NCBI GenBank assembly: GCA_032251315.1
Contig: JAVVEE010000002.1
Coordinates: 22,613 to 86,612, forward strand
DNA: 64,000 nucleotides
DNA from: LH-M37 sp032251315
GTDB lineage: Bacteria; Pseudomonadota; Gammaproteobacteria; SZUA-229
Direction: 5' to 3'
Both the position numbers and the translations under genes were made by a program. How positions within the stretch are numbered: position 1 is the first letter of the stretch; each line of letters begins with the position of its first letter. The notes below the pieces were generated by a model. It worked only from the letters and a program-made list of their open reading frames with translations. It searched no databases and was not told where the DNA came from. Of this stretch, positions 1 through 8,556 are shown in pieces.

Positions 1-1949
1 TGTTCATTTTCAAGATCGCGCACTTTAACCGGCGGCAGTACTTTCGCGCCTTTGGCGACATTAAGCACGGCCTTGCCCGATTTTGTCCGGGACTGTAAAT
101 CCGCCATTTTGGTGACGAAGCCATAACCGAAGGAGCTGCACAGCAGATAAAGATCATCGGCTTGCCCCATGATTACGGAGACAAAGTTGGCACCGGCCGG
201 CGGCGTGAAATAGCTGCTGAGGGGATCACCCTGGCCGCGTGCTGAGGGCAGTTTGTGGGCGGGCAAGGTGTAGGCGCGTCCGGTGGAGTCCAGGAACACC
301 GCCATCTGATTACTCCGCCCCGAAGCCGCTGCCAGAAAGTGATCGCCTGATTTGTAATTTAGTTTTGAGGGATCGATATCATGGCCCTTGGCTGCTCGCG
401 CCCAGCCCATGGATGAGAGCACCACGGTAACCGGATCGCTGGCAATCAGCGTGCTTTCATCCATCGCCTGCGCGGCACCGCGCGTCACCATGGGTGAGCG
501 TCGATCGTCGCCATATTTTTTGGCGTCTTCCTGGATCTCTTTGCGAATCAGGGTTTTCAGACGCGTCGCCGAACCCAGAATTTTTTCCAGATAGTCGCGC
601 TCTTCCGCCAGTGCATCCTGTTCACCGCGTATTTTCATCTCTTCGAGCTTGGCCAGATGACGCAGCTTCAGCTCAAGGATGGCTTCGGCCTGTGTATCTG
701 AGATTCCAAAACGTGCCATCAACACCGGTTTGGGCTTGTCGTGTTCACGAATAATGGCGATGACTTCGTCAATATTCAGAAAGGCAATCAGCAAACCATC
801 AAGAATATGCAGACGGCTGTTAACCTTATCCAGACGCCATTGCAGGCGACGACGCACGGTCACTGTACGGAACTTGAGCCACTCCTCCAGGATCATTCTC
901 AGGTCTTTGACCTGAGGCCGGCCATTGATGCCGATCATGTTCATGTTGACGCGGTAACTCGATTCCAGATCGGTGGTGGCGAACAGATGCCCCATTAACT
1001 CATCAACATTGACGCGATTGGAACGCGGCACAATCACCAGACGGGTGGGATTTTCATGGTCGGATTCGTCGCGCAGATCTTCCACCATCGGCAGTTTCTT
1101 CGCGATCATCTGCTGCGCAATCTGCTCCAGCACCTTGTTGCCGGAAACCCGGTAGGGCAATGCAGTGACGATGATGGCACCATCTTCTTTTTCGTAACGC
1201 GCGCGCTGGCGAACGCTGCCGTGGCCGGTGCGATAGGTTTCCATGATGTCGGCGCGCGAAGTAATAATTTCAGCTTCGGTGGGAAAGTCCGGACCCTGAA
1301 TATGCTCGCATAAATCTTCCAGCGTGCTCTTTGGTTCTTCCAGCAGACGAATGCAGGCGCTGGCCACTTCACGAATATTATGCGGCAGCATATCAGTGGC
1401 CATGCCCACCGCGATACCGGTGCCGCCGTTGAGCAATACATTCGGCAGACGCGCAGGCAGGGTTTCCGGCTCATCCAGAGAGCCGTCAAAGTTTGGCTGC
1501 CAGGTTACTGTGCCCTGCCCCAGTTCGGAGAGCAGCACTTCGGCATAGGCGGCCAGTTTGGATTCGGTGTAACGCATTGCGGCGAATGATTTCGGATCAT
1601 CCGAGGAGCCCCAGTTGCCCTGCCCGTCCACCAGTGGGTAACGGTAGGAGAAAGGCTGCGCCATCAGCACCATGGCTTCGTAACAGGCGCTGTCGCCATG
1701 GGGATGGTATTTACCCAGCACATCACCGACGGTCCGCGCCGATTTTTTGTGCTTGGCGGTGGCATTCAAACCCAGCTCGGACATGGCAAAAACAATGCGC
1801 CGTTGCACCGGCTTCAGGCCGTCACCAATGAACGGCAGGGCACGATCGAGGATGACGTACATGGAATAGTCCAGATACGCCCGCTCGGTAAACACCGACA
1901 TGGGTTCCTGCTCTACGCCTTCAAAATCGATTTTTGACTGTTCACTCAT
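1..1949 (-). CDS. parC: DNA topoisomerase IV subunit A (ParC), 3' end outside window
   Basis: This is the DNA-cleaving subunit of topoisomerase IV, which unlinks daughter chromosomes together with ParE. The reading frame is open from an ATG at 1949 to the left edge of the window, about 649 residues, so the C-terminal part of the beta-propeller domain is missing. The N-terminal breakage-reunion domain shows HPHGDSACYEAM, the quinolone-resistance region with the wild-type Ser and Glu, followed by AAMRYTE with the catalytic tyrosine. It lies 42 nt downstream of parE on the same strand, so the pair is likely an operon. GyrA is the only serious alternative; the parE neighbour and the sequence around the active site favour ParC. 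Confidence 0.95.
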   Translation of the reverse strand, partial: MSEQSKIDFEGVEQEPMSVFTERAYLDYSMYVILDRALPFIGDGLKPVQRRIVFAMSELGLNATAKHKKSARTVGDVLGKYHPHGDSACYEAMVLMAQPFSYRYPLVDGQGNWGSSDDPKSFAAMRYTESKLAAYAEVLLSELGQGTVTWQPNFDGSLDEPETLPARLPNVLLNGGTGIAVGMATDMLPHNIREVASACIRLLEEPKSTLEDLCEHIQGPDFPTEAEIITSRADIMETYRTGHGSVRQRARYEKEDGAIIVTALPYRVSGNKVLEQIAQQMIAKKLPMVEDLRDESDHENPTRLVIVPRSNRVNVDELMGHLFATTDLESSYRVNMNMIGINGRPQVKDLRMILEEWLKFRTVTVRRRLQWRLDKVNSRLHILDGLLIAFLNIDEVIAIIREHDKPKPVLMARFGISDTQAEAILELKLRHLAKLEEMKIRGEQDALAEERDYLEKILGSATRLKTLIRKEIQEDAKKYGDDRRSPMVTRGAAQAMDESTLIASDPVTVVLSSMGWARAAKGHDIDPSKLNYKSGDHFLAAASGRSNQMAVFLDSTGRAYTLPAHKLPSARGQGDPLSSYFTPPAGANFVSVIMGQADDLYLLCSSFGYGFVTKMADLQSRTKSGKAVLNVAKGAKVLPPVKVRDLENE

Positions 1950-1991
1950 AATTTATTTTTTCTGATAATACAAAATACGTTTCTAAAAATT

Positions 1992-3875
1992 CTAGATCGC
2001 GGCCAGATCGCCTTTCGACTCCAGCCAGGTTTTCCTGTCGGCGGCGCGTTTGCGCGCCAGCAACATATCCATCATCTGGTCGCTCTGATCGCCATCGGTA
2101 ACAACCAGGCGGATCAGACGCCGGGTATCGGGCGCCAGCGTGGTCACACGCAGCTGCATGGGATTCATCTCACCCAGCCCCTTGAAGCGTGACACCGAAA
2201 CTTTACCGCGAATTTTTTCGGCTTCAATACGGTCGAGCACGCCCTGCTTTTCGGATTCATCCAGCGCATAAAAAACCTGCTTGCCGACATCGATGCGAAA
2301 CAGCGGCGGCAACGCCACATAGACATGCCCGGCTTTAACCAGGGCGCGGAAATGTTTGAGAAACAGCGCGCACAGCAGCGTCGCGATGTGATAACCATCG
2401 GAATCGGCGTCGGCGAGAATGCAGATTTTGCCGTAGCGTAAATCTTTCAGCTGGTCATTGCCCGGTTCGATACCCAGCGCCACCGAAATGTCGTGCACCT
2501 CCTGCGAAGCCAGTACCTGATCGGACTCCACTTCCCAGGTATTCAGGATTTTTCCGCGCAGCGGCATAATTGCCTGAAACACCCGATCACGCGCCTGCTT
2601 GGCCGAGCCGCCCGCCGAGTCACCTTCCACCAAAAAAAGTTCGGTGCGCTCCAGATCCTGCGAGGAGCAGTCGGCCAGTTTGCCCGGCAGGGCCGGCCCG
2701 GTGGTGACTTTTTTACGCACCACCTTACGGCCTGCGCGCAATCGTCTCTGGGCATTATCAATGGCCAGTGTGGCAATGGCTTCACCGGCCTCGGTATGCT
2801 GGTTCAGCCACAGACTAAATGCATCCTTGACCACGCCGGAAACAAACGCGGCGCATTCACGTGAAGACAGCCGCTCTTTGGTCTGGCCGGAAAACTGCGG
2901 GTCACTCAGCTTCACCGAGAGCACGTAACAGACGCGATCCCAGACATCTTCGGGGCTGAGTTTAACGCCACGCGGCAGCAGGTTGCGAAACTCACAGAAC
3001 TCGCGCAGCGCTTCGGTCAAACCGGTGCGCAGGCCGTTGACGTGAGTACCACCCTGCGCCGTGGGGATCAGATTAACGTAGGACTCACCCACCAGCTCAC
3101 CGCCTTCCACCAGCCAGCTCAACGACCAGTCGACCTGTTCATGGGTGCCTTGCATACTGCCGGAGAAAAGCTCCTGCGGCAGCATTTCCCGCCCCGACAG
3201 ATACTCACTCAGATAATCTTCCAGACCGCCCTGATACAGCCACGACTCCTGCTCACCGCTCTTCTCATCGAAAAAATCAACTTTAAGACCTGGGCATAAC
3301 ACCGCTTTGGCACGTAACACATGCTTAAGTCGCGACACCGAAAAATTAGCTGAATCGAAATATTTTTTCTCCGGCCAGAAGCGAATGCTGGTGCCGGTAT
3401 TGCGCTTACCGACCGTGCCGATTTTTTCCAGTTCCGAGGTTTTTGCACCGTGCGCGAAACTCATGTGATAAACATCGCCGTCACGTCGCACTTCAACCCC
3501 CAGTTTGACCGACAGCGCATTGACCACCGACACGCCAACACCGTGCAGCCCGCCGGAGAACTGATAGTTATCGTTGGAGAATTTACCGCCCGCATGCAGG
3601 CGGGTGAGAATAACTTCGATACCGGAGACGCCTTCCTCGGGATGGATATCCACAGGCATGCCGCGGCCATCATCACGCACCGAGAGCGAGCCATCCTTGT
3701 GTAAAGTCACTTCGATGTGGCTGGCGTGCCCAGCAACCGCCTCATCGACGCTGTTATCAATAACTTCCTGCGCCAGATGATTGGGACGGGTGGTATCTGT
3801 GTACATGCCCGGGCGTTTCTGCACCGGTTCGAGGCCTGTTAATACCTCAATCGCGGAGGCATCGTATTTACTCAT
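1992..3875 (-). CDS. parE: DNA topoisomerase IV subunit B (ParE)
   Basis: This is the ATPase subunit of topoisomerase IV. The protein has 627 residues, close to the usual 630 of proteobacterial ParE and much shorter than the roughly 800 of GyrB. The order is a GHKL ATPase domain (QEVIDNSVDEA and the GLHGVGVSVVNALS lid near residues 115-130), a transducer domain, and a TOPRIM domain with EGDSAGGSAKQARDR and the acidic DADSDGYHI motif. It ends with the conserved RFKGLGEMNP segment. The ATG at 3875 is preceded by AAGAG at a suitable distance. ParC follows 42 nt downstream. Confidence 0.96.
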   Translation of the reverse strand: MSKYDASAIEVLTGLEPVQKRPGMYTDTTRPNHLAQEVIDNSVDEAVAGHASHIEVTLHKDGSLSVRDDGRGMPVDIHPEEGVSGIEVILTRLHAGGKFSNDNYQFSGGLHGVGVSVVNALSVKLGVEVRRDGDVYHMSFAHGAKTSELEKIGTVGKRNTGTSIRFWPEKKYFDSANFSVSRLKHVLRAKAVLCPGLKVDFFDEKSGEQESWLYQGGLEDYLSEYLSGREMLPQELFSGSMQGTHEQVDWSLSWLVEGGELVGESYVNLIPTAQGGTHVNGLRTGLTEALREFCEFRNLLPRGVKLSPEDVWDRVCYVLSVKLSDPQFSGQTKERLSSRECAAFVSGVVKDAFSLWLNQHTEAGEAIATLAIDNAQRRLRAGRKVVRKKVTTGPALPGKLADCSSQDLERTELFLVEGDSAGGSAKQARDRVFQAIMPLRGKILNTWEVESDQVLASQEVHDISVALGIEPGNDQLKDLRYGKICILADADSDGYHIATLLCALFLKHFRALVKAGHVYVALPPLFRIDVGKQVFYALDESEKQGVLDRIEAEKIRGKVSVSRFKGLGEMNPMQLRVTTLAPDTRRLIRLVVTDGDQSDQMMDMLLARKRAADRKTWLESKGDLAAI

Positions 3876-3981
3876 GAATAGAACTCTTGATGGATCATCG
3901 TTATATCGGATTGCTGCTTTGGCGGCTAATAGTACAGGCCGGAGGCTAAATCCTCCAGTATTAAATAGTTAAAATTTAGAG

Positions 3982-4086
3982 ACTTTTACCGCAGAGGCGC
4001 GGAGACGCAGAGAAGAATCCAGTTAATCGTTATTTGTGCGTAGCACCAATAAAAACTCTGCGCCTCCGCGCCTCTGCGGTGAAAGT
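3982..4086. repeat. Long inverted repeat of the 'gcagaggcgc' type, 31-nt arms
   Basis: The arms 3982-4012 and 4056-4086 are reverse complements with two mismatches in 31 nt, separated by 43 nt. The core of each arm is ACCGCAGAGGCGCGGAG. It is the only structured feature in the 392-nt stretch between the starts of the parE region and the dsbC end; no gene is credible there. A related copy lies at 13258-13396. The sequence would form a strong hairpin in either transcript and may act as a transcription terminator or mRNA stabiliser, but this is inference. Confidence 0.85.
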
Positions 4087-4267
4087 TTTTAAGTTTTTAT
4101 GGACGGATGCAGCTCCAGGGTCAGAGCTTCGAAAAATCCGGCCGATCACAAAATATGAAAAGGGGTTTATTCATCGCCAGTCGGAAATGGTTCTGACTGG
4201 CTTGTTGGATAGGAGGGGTGGCGCAGACAGCTATTGACCGCTGCTGCGCCGTAAAATCTAATCCGGA

Positions 4268-5026
4268 TTAATTAACAGCAGCCTTAGCCTGTGTATTAGT
4301 CATCTCCTGCACCAGTTTGGCGGCAGGCACATAACCGGGCAGCATCTCACCGGATTCCAGAATGATGGCGGGCGTGCCTGCAACACCGATTTCCCGGGCC
4401 AGCTCGAGGTGACGCTGAATAGGGTTGTCACACGTCTGCGCTTTGATTTTATCACCAGCTTTAACAAGATCGAGTGCTTCGTTTCTATTTTTTGCACACC
4501 AGACACTCACCGTCGTATCGTAATCACTCTTACCTTTCAGCGGCATGAAGATGTAGCGAACCTGGACGTTGCTGGCCATATATTGATCCATTTCATTATG
4601 TAAACGTCGGCAGTAGGGGCAGTCGATATCGGTCACCACGGTAATAGTGTGATCCACCTTTTTAGGGGTATAAATCAGCATGTTCTCTTCGCCCAGGGCA
4701 TTGATCGCAGTCAAACGTATTTTGGATTTGGCCTGTTCGGTGTAATTGACGCGACTGGATAAATCGACCAGATTCCCATCCAGCATATAACGCGCGTTCT
4801 GGTCCATATAGACCACCTGAGCGCCCACAATCACCTCGTATAAACCGGGAATGGGAGATTCACTAATCTGGCTGATCTCGGTGCCGGGCAGATGTTTGGC
4901 CAGTGCTTGTTCCAGCGTTTCGATACCGCTATCCGCCGAAAAAGCCGGAGTGGCGGCTAACAGCAGAGACAAAGGAAGAAGAAAAAAACCGAATGCCGGC
5001 CTGATTACTGCTTTAGATAAACTCAT
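4268..5026 (-). CDS. dsbC: Periplasmic thiol:disulfide isomerase DsbC
   Basis: DsbC repairs wrongly paired disulfide bonds in the periplasm and is kept reduced by DsbD. From the ATG at 5026 the product has 252 residues with a signal peptide ending near AFSA. An N-terminal dimerisation domain is followed by a thioredoxin fold with the CPYC active site at residues 136-139 and the cis-proline loop GVAGTPA near the C-terminus. E. coli DsbC has CGYC; CPYC is a common variant. In-frame ATGs 9 and 13 codons upstream exist, but they put extra residues before the signal peptide, and AAGAG lies upstream of 5026. It follows xerD on the same strand, the usual order. Confidence 0.93.
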   Translation of the reverse strand: MSLSKAVIRPAFGFFLLPLSLLLAATPAFSADSGIETLEQALAKHLPGTEISQISESPIPGLYEVIVGAQVVYMDQNARYMLDGNLVDLSSRVNYTEQAKSKIRLTAINALGEENMLIYTPKKVDHTITVVTDIDCPYCRRLHNEMDQYMASNVQVRYIFMPLKGKSDYDTTVSVWCAKNRNEALDLVKAGDKIKAQTCDNPIQRHLELAREIGVAGTPAIILESGEMLPGYVPAAKLVQEMTNTQAKAAVN

Positions 5027-5130
5027 AATGTGCACACTCTTGTTAACTTGAATCATTACAGACAAGCCGTATTATAGATAATTCCATCGTCCCTGAGTAA
5101 TTCAATCAATGCGGATCTAATGCACATCCG

Positions 5131-6054
5131 CTAACCGCGCGGATGGTGCTGGTGATAAAGATCCTGCAAACGCTGATCGGCAACGTGGGTATAGATTTGT
5201 GTGGTTGAAATATCACTGTGGCCCAGAAGCATTTGCACCACGCGTAAATCCGCACCATGATTGAGCAAATGCGTGGCAAAGGCATGACGCAAAGTGTGGG
5301 GCGATAAAGTATTCACTTCAATGCCTGCTTTCAGGCCATTGCGTTTGATCATGTACCAGAAGGCCTGACGACTCATGGCCTGCCCGCGGCGGGTCACAAA
5401 CACCGCATTGGTCGCTTTGGCCTGTACCGGCAGGAGCACGGGGCGGGCCTGCTTTAGATAGCGCTCAATCCACTCCAGGGCAATCTCACCCACCGGCACC
5501 AGCCGCTCTTTATCACCTTTACCCATCACCCGGACAACACCGGGTTCGAGTGATATTTGTGACAACTGCAAACTCACCAGTTCGGTGACGCGCAATCCGG
5601 TTGCGTAAAGCAATTCCAGCATGGCGCGGTCGCGCAAACCAAGATCATCGGAAACATCCGGAGCATTAAGCAAGGCTTCAACCTGTGTTTCGTTGAGCGT
5701 TATCGGCAGGTAACGTTCGGCTTTGGGTGATTCCAGTAACTGGGTCGGATTTTCCTGAATTTTTTTCTCGCGCAATAAAAATCCATAAAAACGCCGCAAA
5801 GAGGATAACAAGCGGGCGGCTGAACGCGTTTTCTGGCCAATTTTATGCTGCTGATTCAAATAATCCTGAATAGAAACGGTATCGGCGGTAAAAAATGTTT
5901 TCTCCTGCCGGTTCAGCCACAATGCAAAACCGGCCAGATCACTGCGATACGCCGACAGTGTATTTTCGCTGAGCGCATTCTCCATCCACAAATGGTCAAT
6001 AAAATATTCCAGCAACCTCTGCTCATCGGCAGGAATACAATCGGCTTTAGCCAT
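5131..6054 (-). CDS. xerD: Tyrosine recombinase XerD
   Basis: XerD acts with XerC at the chromosomal dif site to resolve chromosome dimers. The product has 307 residues, standard for the family. An N-terminal SAM-like DNA-binding domain precedes the catalytic domain. The catalytic set is visible: R155 in ATGLRVTEL, K179, H253 and R256 in SPHTLRHAFATH, H279 in LLGHSD, and the nucleophile Y288 in TTQIYTHV. The C-terminal extension LYHQHHPRG matches XerD rather than XerC, as does the placement directly before dsbC. Confidence 0.95.
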   Translation of the reverse strand: MAKADCIPADEQRLLEYFIDHLWMENALSENTLSAYRSDLAGFALWLNRQEKTFFTADTVSIQDYLNQQHKIGQKTRSAARLLSSLRRFYGFLLREKKIQENPTQLLESPKAERYLPITLNETQVEALLNAPDVSDDLGLRDRAMLELLYATGLRVTELVSLQLSQISLEPGVVRVMGKGDKERLVPVGEIALEWIERYLKQARPVLLPVQAKATNAVFVTRRGQAMSRQAFWYMIKRNGLKAGIEVNTLSPHTLRHAFATHLLNHGADLRVVQMLLGHSDISTTQIYTHVADQRLQDLYHQHHPRG

Positions 6055-6088
6055 AATCTTTAGTTAAATTCATAATATTTCTAACAAT

Positions 6089-6124
6089 AAAAAAAGGGGC
6101 ATCTGTCAATGACACATGCCCCTT
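6089..6124 (-). terminator. Intrinsic terminator of the histone-like gene
   Basis: On the minus strand a 9-bp perfect stem (AAGGGGCAT at 6094-6102 pairing with 6116-6124, 13-nt loop) is followed by seven U residues. It sits 30 nt past the stop of the gene that starts at 6661 and ahead of xerD. Confidence 0.85.
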
Positions 6125-6154
6125 CCACCAACTTTCAGTTTTAACGCTTACGTC

Positions 6155-6661
6155 TTATTTTTTAGTCGTACGACGTTTTTTACGTTTTGCTGGTTTCATG
6201 GCTTTATCGATCTTAGCCATCTCTTTCTTGGTCCACTTATCTACAAATGAAGCCACAGCGGCCTCTTTCTTTTGGGCCATCTTCAGCATCATCGCCTGAC
6301 GCTTGTTAGCGGCAGCAACTTCTGCTTTAGCTTCTTTTAAAGCGGCAGCGGCGGCAGCAATGCGCTCACGCGTCTTCCGCTTAGCTTCTGCGGCAGCTAT
6401 ACGAGCCTGTTTTTTGCGTGCGGCGGCTTCTTTTTTCTTAGTTGCAGCTGCTTTCTTTTTAGCAGCGGCAGCCTTTTTCTTAGCGGCTACGTTAGAAGCT
6501 GATTTTTTCTTTACCGCTTTTTTCTTTACTGCTTTTTTCTTTACAGCCTTCTTTTTAGGAAGTGTCTTCTTAGCTACTTTGCGTTTAGCAGTCGCCGCTT
6601 TCTTTTTCAGCGCTGTTTTCGCAGTAGTTTTTTTCTTGGTTTTTGTTTTAGCTTGTGCCAT
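6155..6661 (-). CDS. Lysine/alanine-rich histone H1-like protein (AlgP-like)
   Basis: The 168-residue product is dominated by Lys and Ala, with repeated KKAVKKK and AAAKKKAAA units in the first 85 residues, a helical Ala/Glu-rich middle, and a less repetitive tail containing FVDKWTKKEMAKIDKAMKPA before a final basic patch. This composition is that of the histone-H1-like nucleoid or regulatory proteins such as AlgP/AlgR3 of Pseudomonas; the sequence alone does not give a partner or target. The ATG at 6661 has GAGGA upstream, and the gene has its own promoter and terminator, so it is a single-gene unit. Low-complexity sequence makes homology by similarity unreliable. Confidence 0.75.
   Translation of the reverse strand: MAQAKTKTKKKTTAKTALKKKAATAKRKVAKKTLPKKKAVKKKAVKKKAVKKKSASNVAAKKKAAAAKKKAAATKKKEAAARKKQARIAAAEAKRKTRERIAAAAAALKEAKAEVAAANKRQAMMLKMAQKKEAAVASFVDKWTKKEMAKIDKAMKPAKRKKRRTTKK
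6503..6547 (-). repeat. Three 15-nt tandem repeats inside the histone-like gene
   Basis: Three consecutive 15-nt units (6503-6517, 6518-6532, 6533-6547) of the form TTTTTTCTTTACnGC differ only at one position. They encode successive five-residue Lys/Ala/Val units. Copy number could change by slippage without breaking the frame. Confidence 0.85.
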
Positions 6662-6693
6662 TTTTGCGTCCTCTTTTGTGAGTTACCATCCGG

Positions 6694-6721
6694 AGTATAA
6701 AAGGATAATTTAATATAGCAA
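6694..6721 (-). promoter_or_regulatory. Probable sigma-70 promoter for the histone-like gene
   Basis: Reading the minus strand, TTGCTA (6716-6721) and TATACT (6694-6699) are separated by 16 nt, and the predicted start of transcription lies about 26 nt before the ATG at 6661. The surrounding 143-nt intergenic stretch is very AT-rich. Confidence 0.55.
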
Positions 6722-6804
6722 ATGTTTTTTTTAATTTATAACAAATTTTTTATCTTTAAAATCAAAGATTACAAAATATTTTCTGTAAAAAATGCTTCCA
6801 ATAA

Positions 6805-7956
6805 TCAAAATTTGAATCCTGTTTGAACAACTGCGCCCAGTGATTCACCTGCGCCTGACATCACTGCGAGATCCAGATTAAAGCCTAACCAGAGACCAAC
6901 TCCGGCGGTGTAAAGCGCTTCTTTATCGGCGCTGGAAATGCCATCAGCCATGTTTTTAATCATACCCAAACGCAATTGTGCGTAATCAAAAGCATTGAAT
7001 TCCATGCCCAATGACAGATTCTGTCTTTTCAGTCCGGTCACTGTACCTGTTGACACAATTGAATCATTTTCTGTCAAATCAAGATCTGCTCCCAAAGTAA
7101 GAACATCGCCACTGTAAGCCACACCGACTTTCAGCTGCGTATCAAATAATAGTGTGGTTGTAGTCGTGACATTGTTTGCATCGGTGGTTTGAAAGGACAT
7201 TTCTTCTGTCATCAGGTTTTTGACGGTCACGCCGACGCGAACATTGTCGCTCACAGCCATCACCATGCCCAGATCAAGCGTAGTGAAGTCGCCCAGATCC
7301 TGTATATCATCGGTCAGATTATCCAGCCCGGTATCAGGCAATGAAATAGACTCGGAATATTTCACCGCTTCAACATTCACGATTTTCGGCGTTAAACCTA
7401 TCGACACTTTCTTTTCCATCAGCTCAAAGCTGCGGGCAATCGAAAAACCCACTTCAGTGGTTTGCGCACCGACAATATTGAGTAGATTGTAAGTTGGGTC
7501 ATCAATGGTAAATATATCCTGTGAAACATTGCTCAGCCCGCCTGCCACAACCACATCCATGCGGGCGCTGACGGCCATGGAGTATTTTTCGGTGGTAAAG
7601 CCTACAGCCAATGCCCCGGACAGTTCGGGCGCGATCACCTTGCCATCCAGCCCTTGTGCAATGGCCAATTTTTCAAAGTCGTCAGCGCTCTCCTGAAACG
7701 CATCAATGTCATCAATAACGCCGTCGTTATCGCTGAAAAAAGCCCCGGCTGTGAGTAACAATGAAAAATCATCGTCCACCTTTTGAAAAGAAAGCATCGC
7801 CGGATTGGCAAAAGGTGCAGTGGCAATATCAGCGGTCGCTATACCGACATTACCCATACCCAAAGAGCGTGCTTCGTGCGCAAAAGGCGCCGCCATCACC
7901 GAATGTGAGGCGGCTGCCAGTGCCACTGCACAAAACCCAATTTTAACTTCCTTCAT
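6805..7956 (-). CDS. Outer-membrane beta-barrel-like protein, TraF_2/OmpP1-type
   Basis: The 383-residue product has a signal peptide ending in VMAA, then SLGMGNVGIATAD and FANPAMLSF, the N-terminal pattern shared by FadL-like barrels and the family often labelled conjugal transfer TraF (TraF_2). The rest alternates short hydrophobic and polar strands and ends in phenylalanine (GFKF), the usual C-terminal signal of outer-membrane barrels. No conjugation genes are nearby, so the TraF label says nothing about function; the substrate is unknown. The ATG at 7956 is preceded by AAAGGTG. Confidence 0.6.
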   Translation of the reverse strand: MKEVKIGFCAVALAAASHSVMAAPFAHEARSLGMGNVGIATADIATAPFANPAMLSFQKVDDDFSLLLTAGAFFSDNDGVIDDIDAFQESADDFEKLAIAQGLDGKVIAPELSGALAVGFTTEKYSMAVSARMDVVVAGGLSNVSQDIFTIDDPTYNLLNIVGAQTTEVGFSIARSFELMEKKVSIGLTPKIVNVEAVKYSESISLPDTGLDNLTDDIQDLGDFTTLDLGMVMAVSDNVRVGVTVKNLMTEEMSFQTTDANNVTTTTTLLFDTQLKVGVAYSGDVLTLGADLDLTENDSIVSTGTVTGLKRQNLSLGMEFNAFDYAQLRLGMIKNMADGISSADKEALYTAGVGLWLGFNLDLAVMSGAGESLGAVVQTGFKF

Positions 7957-8082
7957 AAATCACCTTTGTTCTATTAATTTTTAATGTGTTTGTCGCCCGT
8001 CATATTGGATAGCCATAACAGGCGGGTTTAAATTACAATGTGCGACTTTACGCAGACCGTACTTTACCTATAAATAACCACA

Positions 8083-8541
8083 ATGAGCAAGATGAATATA
8101 CCTGCCTCCCCCGCTACTCCGGTGACTTTATTACGCAGATTAATGGCGATTTTTTATGATTTTTTTCTGCTCACCGCCATTCTTTTTCTGGCCACGGCAC
8201 TGGTTAATGCTATAAATCAGGGCAGGGCTATCGATCCAGACAGCCGCTACATCCTGCTTTTTGATTTATATCTGGTGAGTATTATTTTTTTCTATTTCGG
8301 CTGGTTCTGGACGCATGGCGGACAGACGCTGGGGATGAAAACCTGGAAAATAAAATTAATCAGTAACGATTCAGATAATGTTAACTGGAAACAGGTGCTG
8401 ATTAGAGAAATCACTGCGGTGATTTCCTGGCTTTGCCTTGGTCTTGGTTTCTTCTGGTCGCTTTTCGATAAAAAAAGGCGCAGCTGGCATGATATGACTT
8501 CCCGCACCACGCTGATTGATTTGAGAACGTCGGACAGTTAA
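8083..8541 (+). CDS. RDD family integral membrane protein
   Basis: The 152-residue protein has the RDD-family layout: LLRRLMAIFYDFFLL opens the first membrane segment with the Arg and Asp positions of the family, a second segment follows near residues 60-75, then TLGMKTWKIKL and a third hydrophobic segment, ending with RRSWHDMTSRTTLID. Family members are proposed to be ion exchangers or accessory membrane proteins, but function is not established for this subgroup. It is convergent with lptG, with only 15 nt between the stops. Confidence 0.8.
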   Translation: MSKMNIPASPATPVTLLRRLMAIFYDFFLLTAILFLATALVNAINQGRAIDPDSRYILLFDLYLVSIIFFYFGWFWTHGGQTLGMKTWKIKLISNDSDNVNWKQVLIREITAVISWLCLGLGFFWSLFDKKRRSWHDMTSRTTLIDLRTSDS

Positions 8542-8556
8542 ACAGACAGCAACCGA

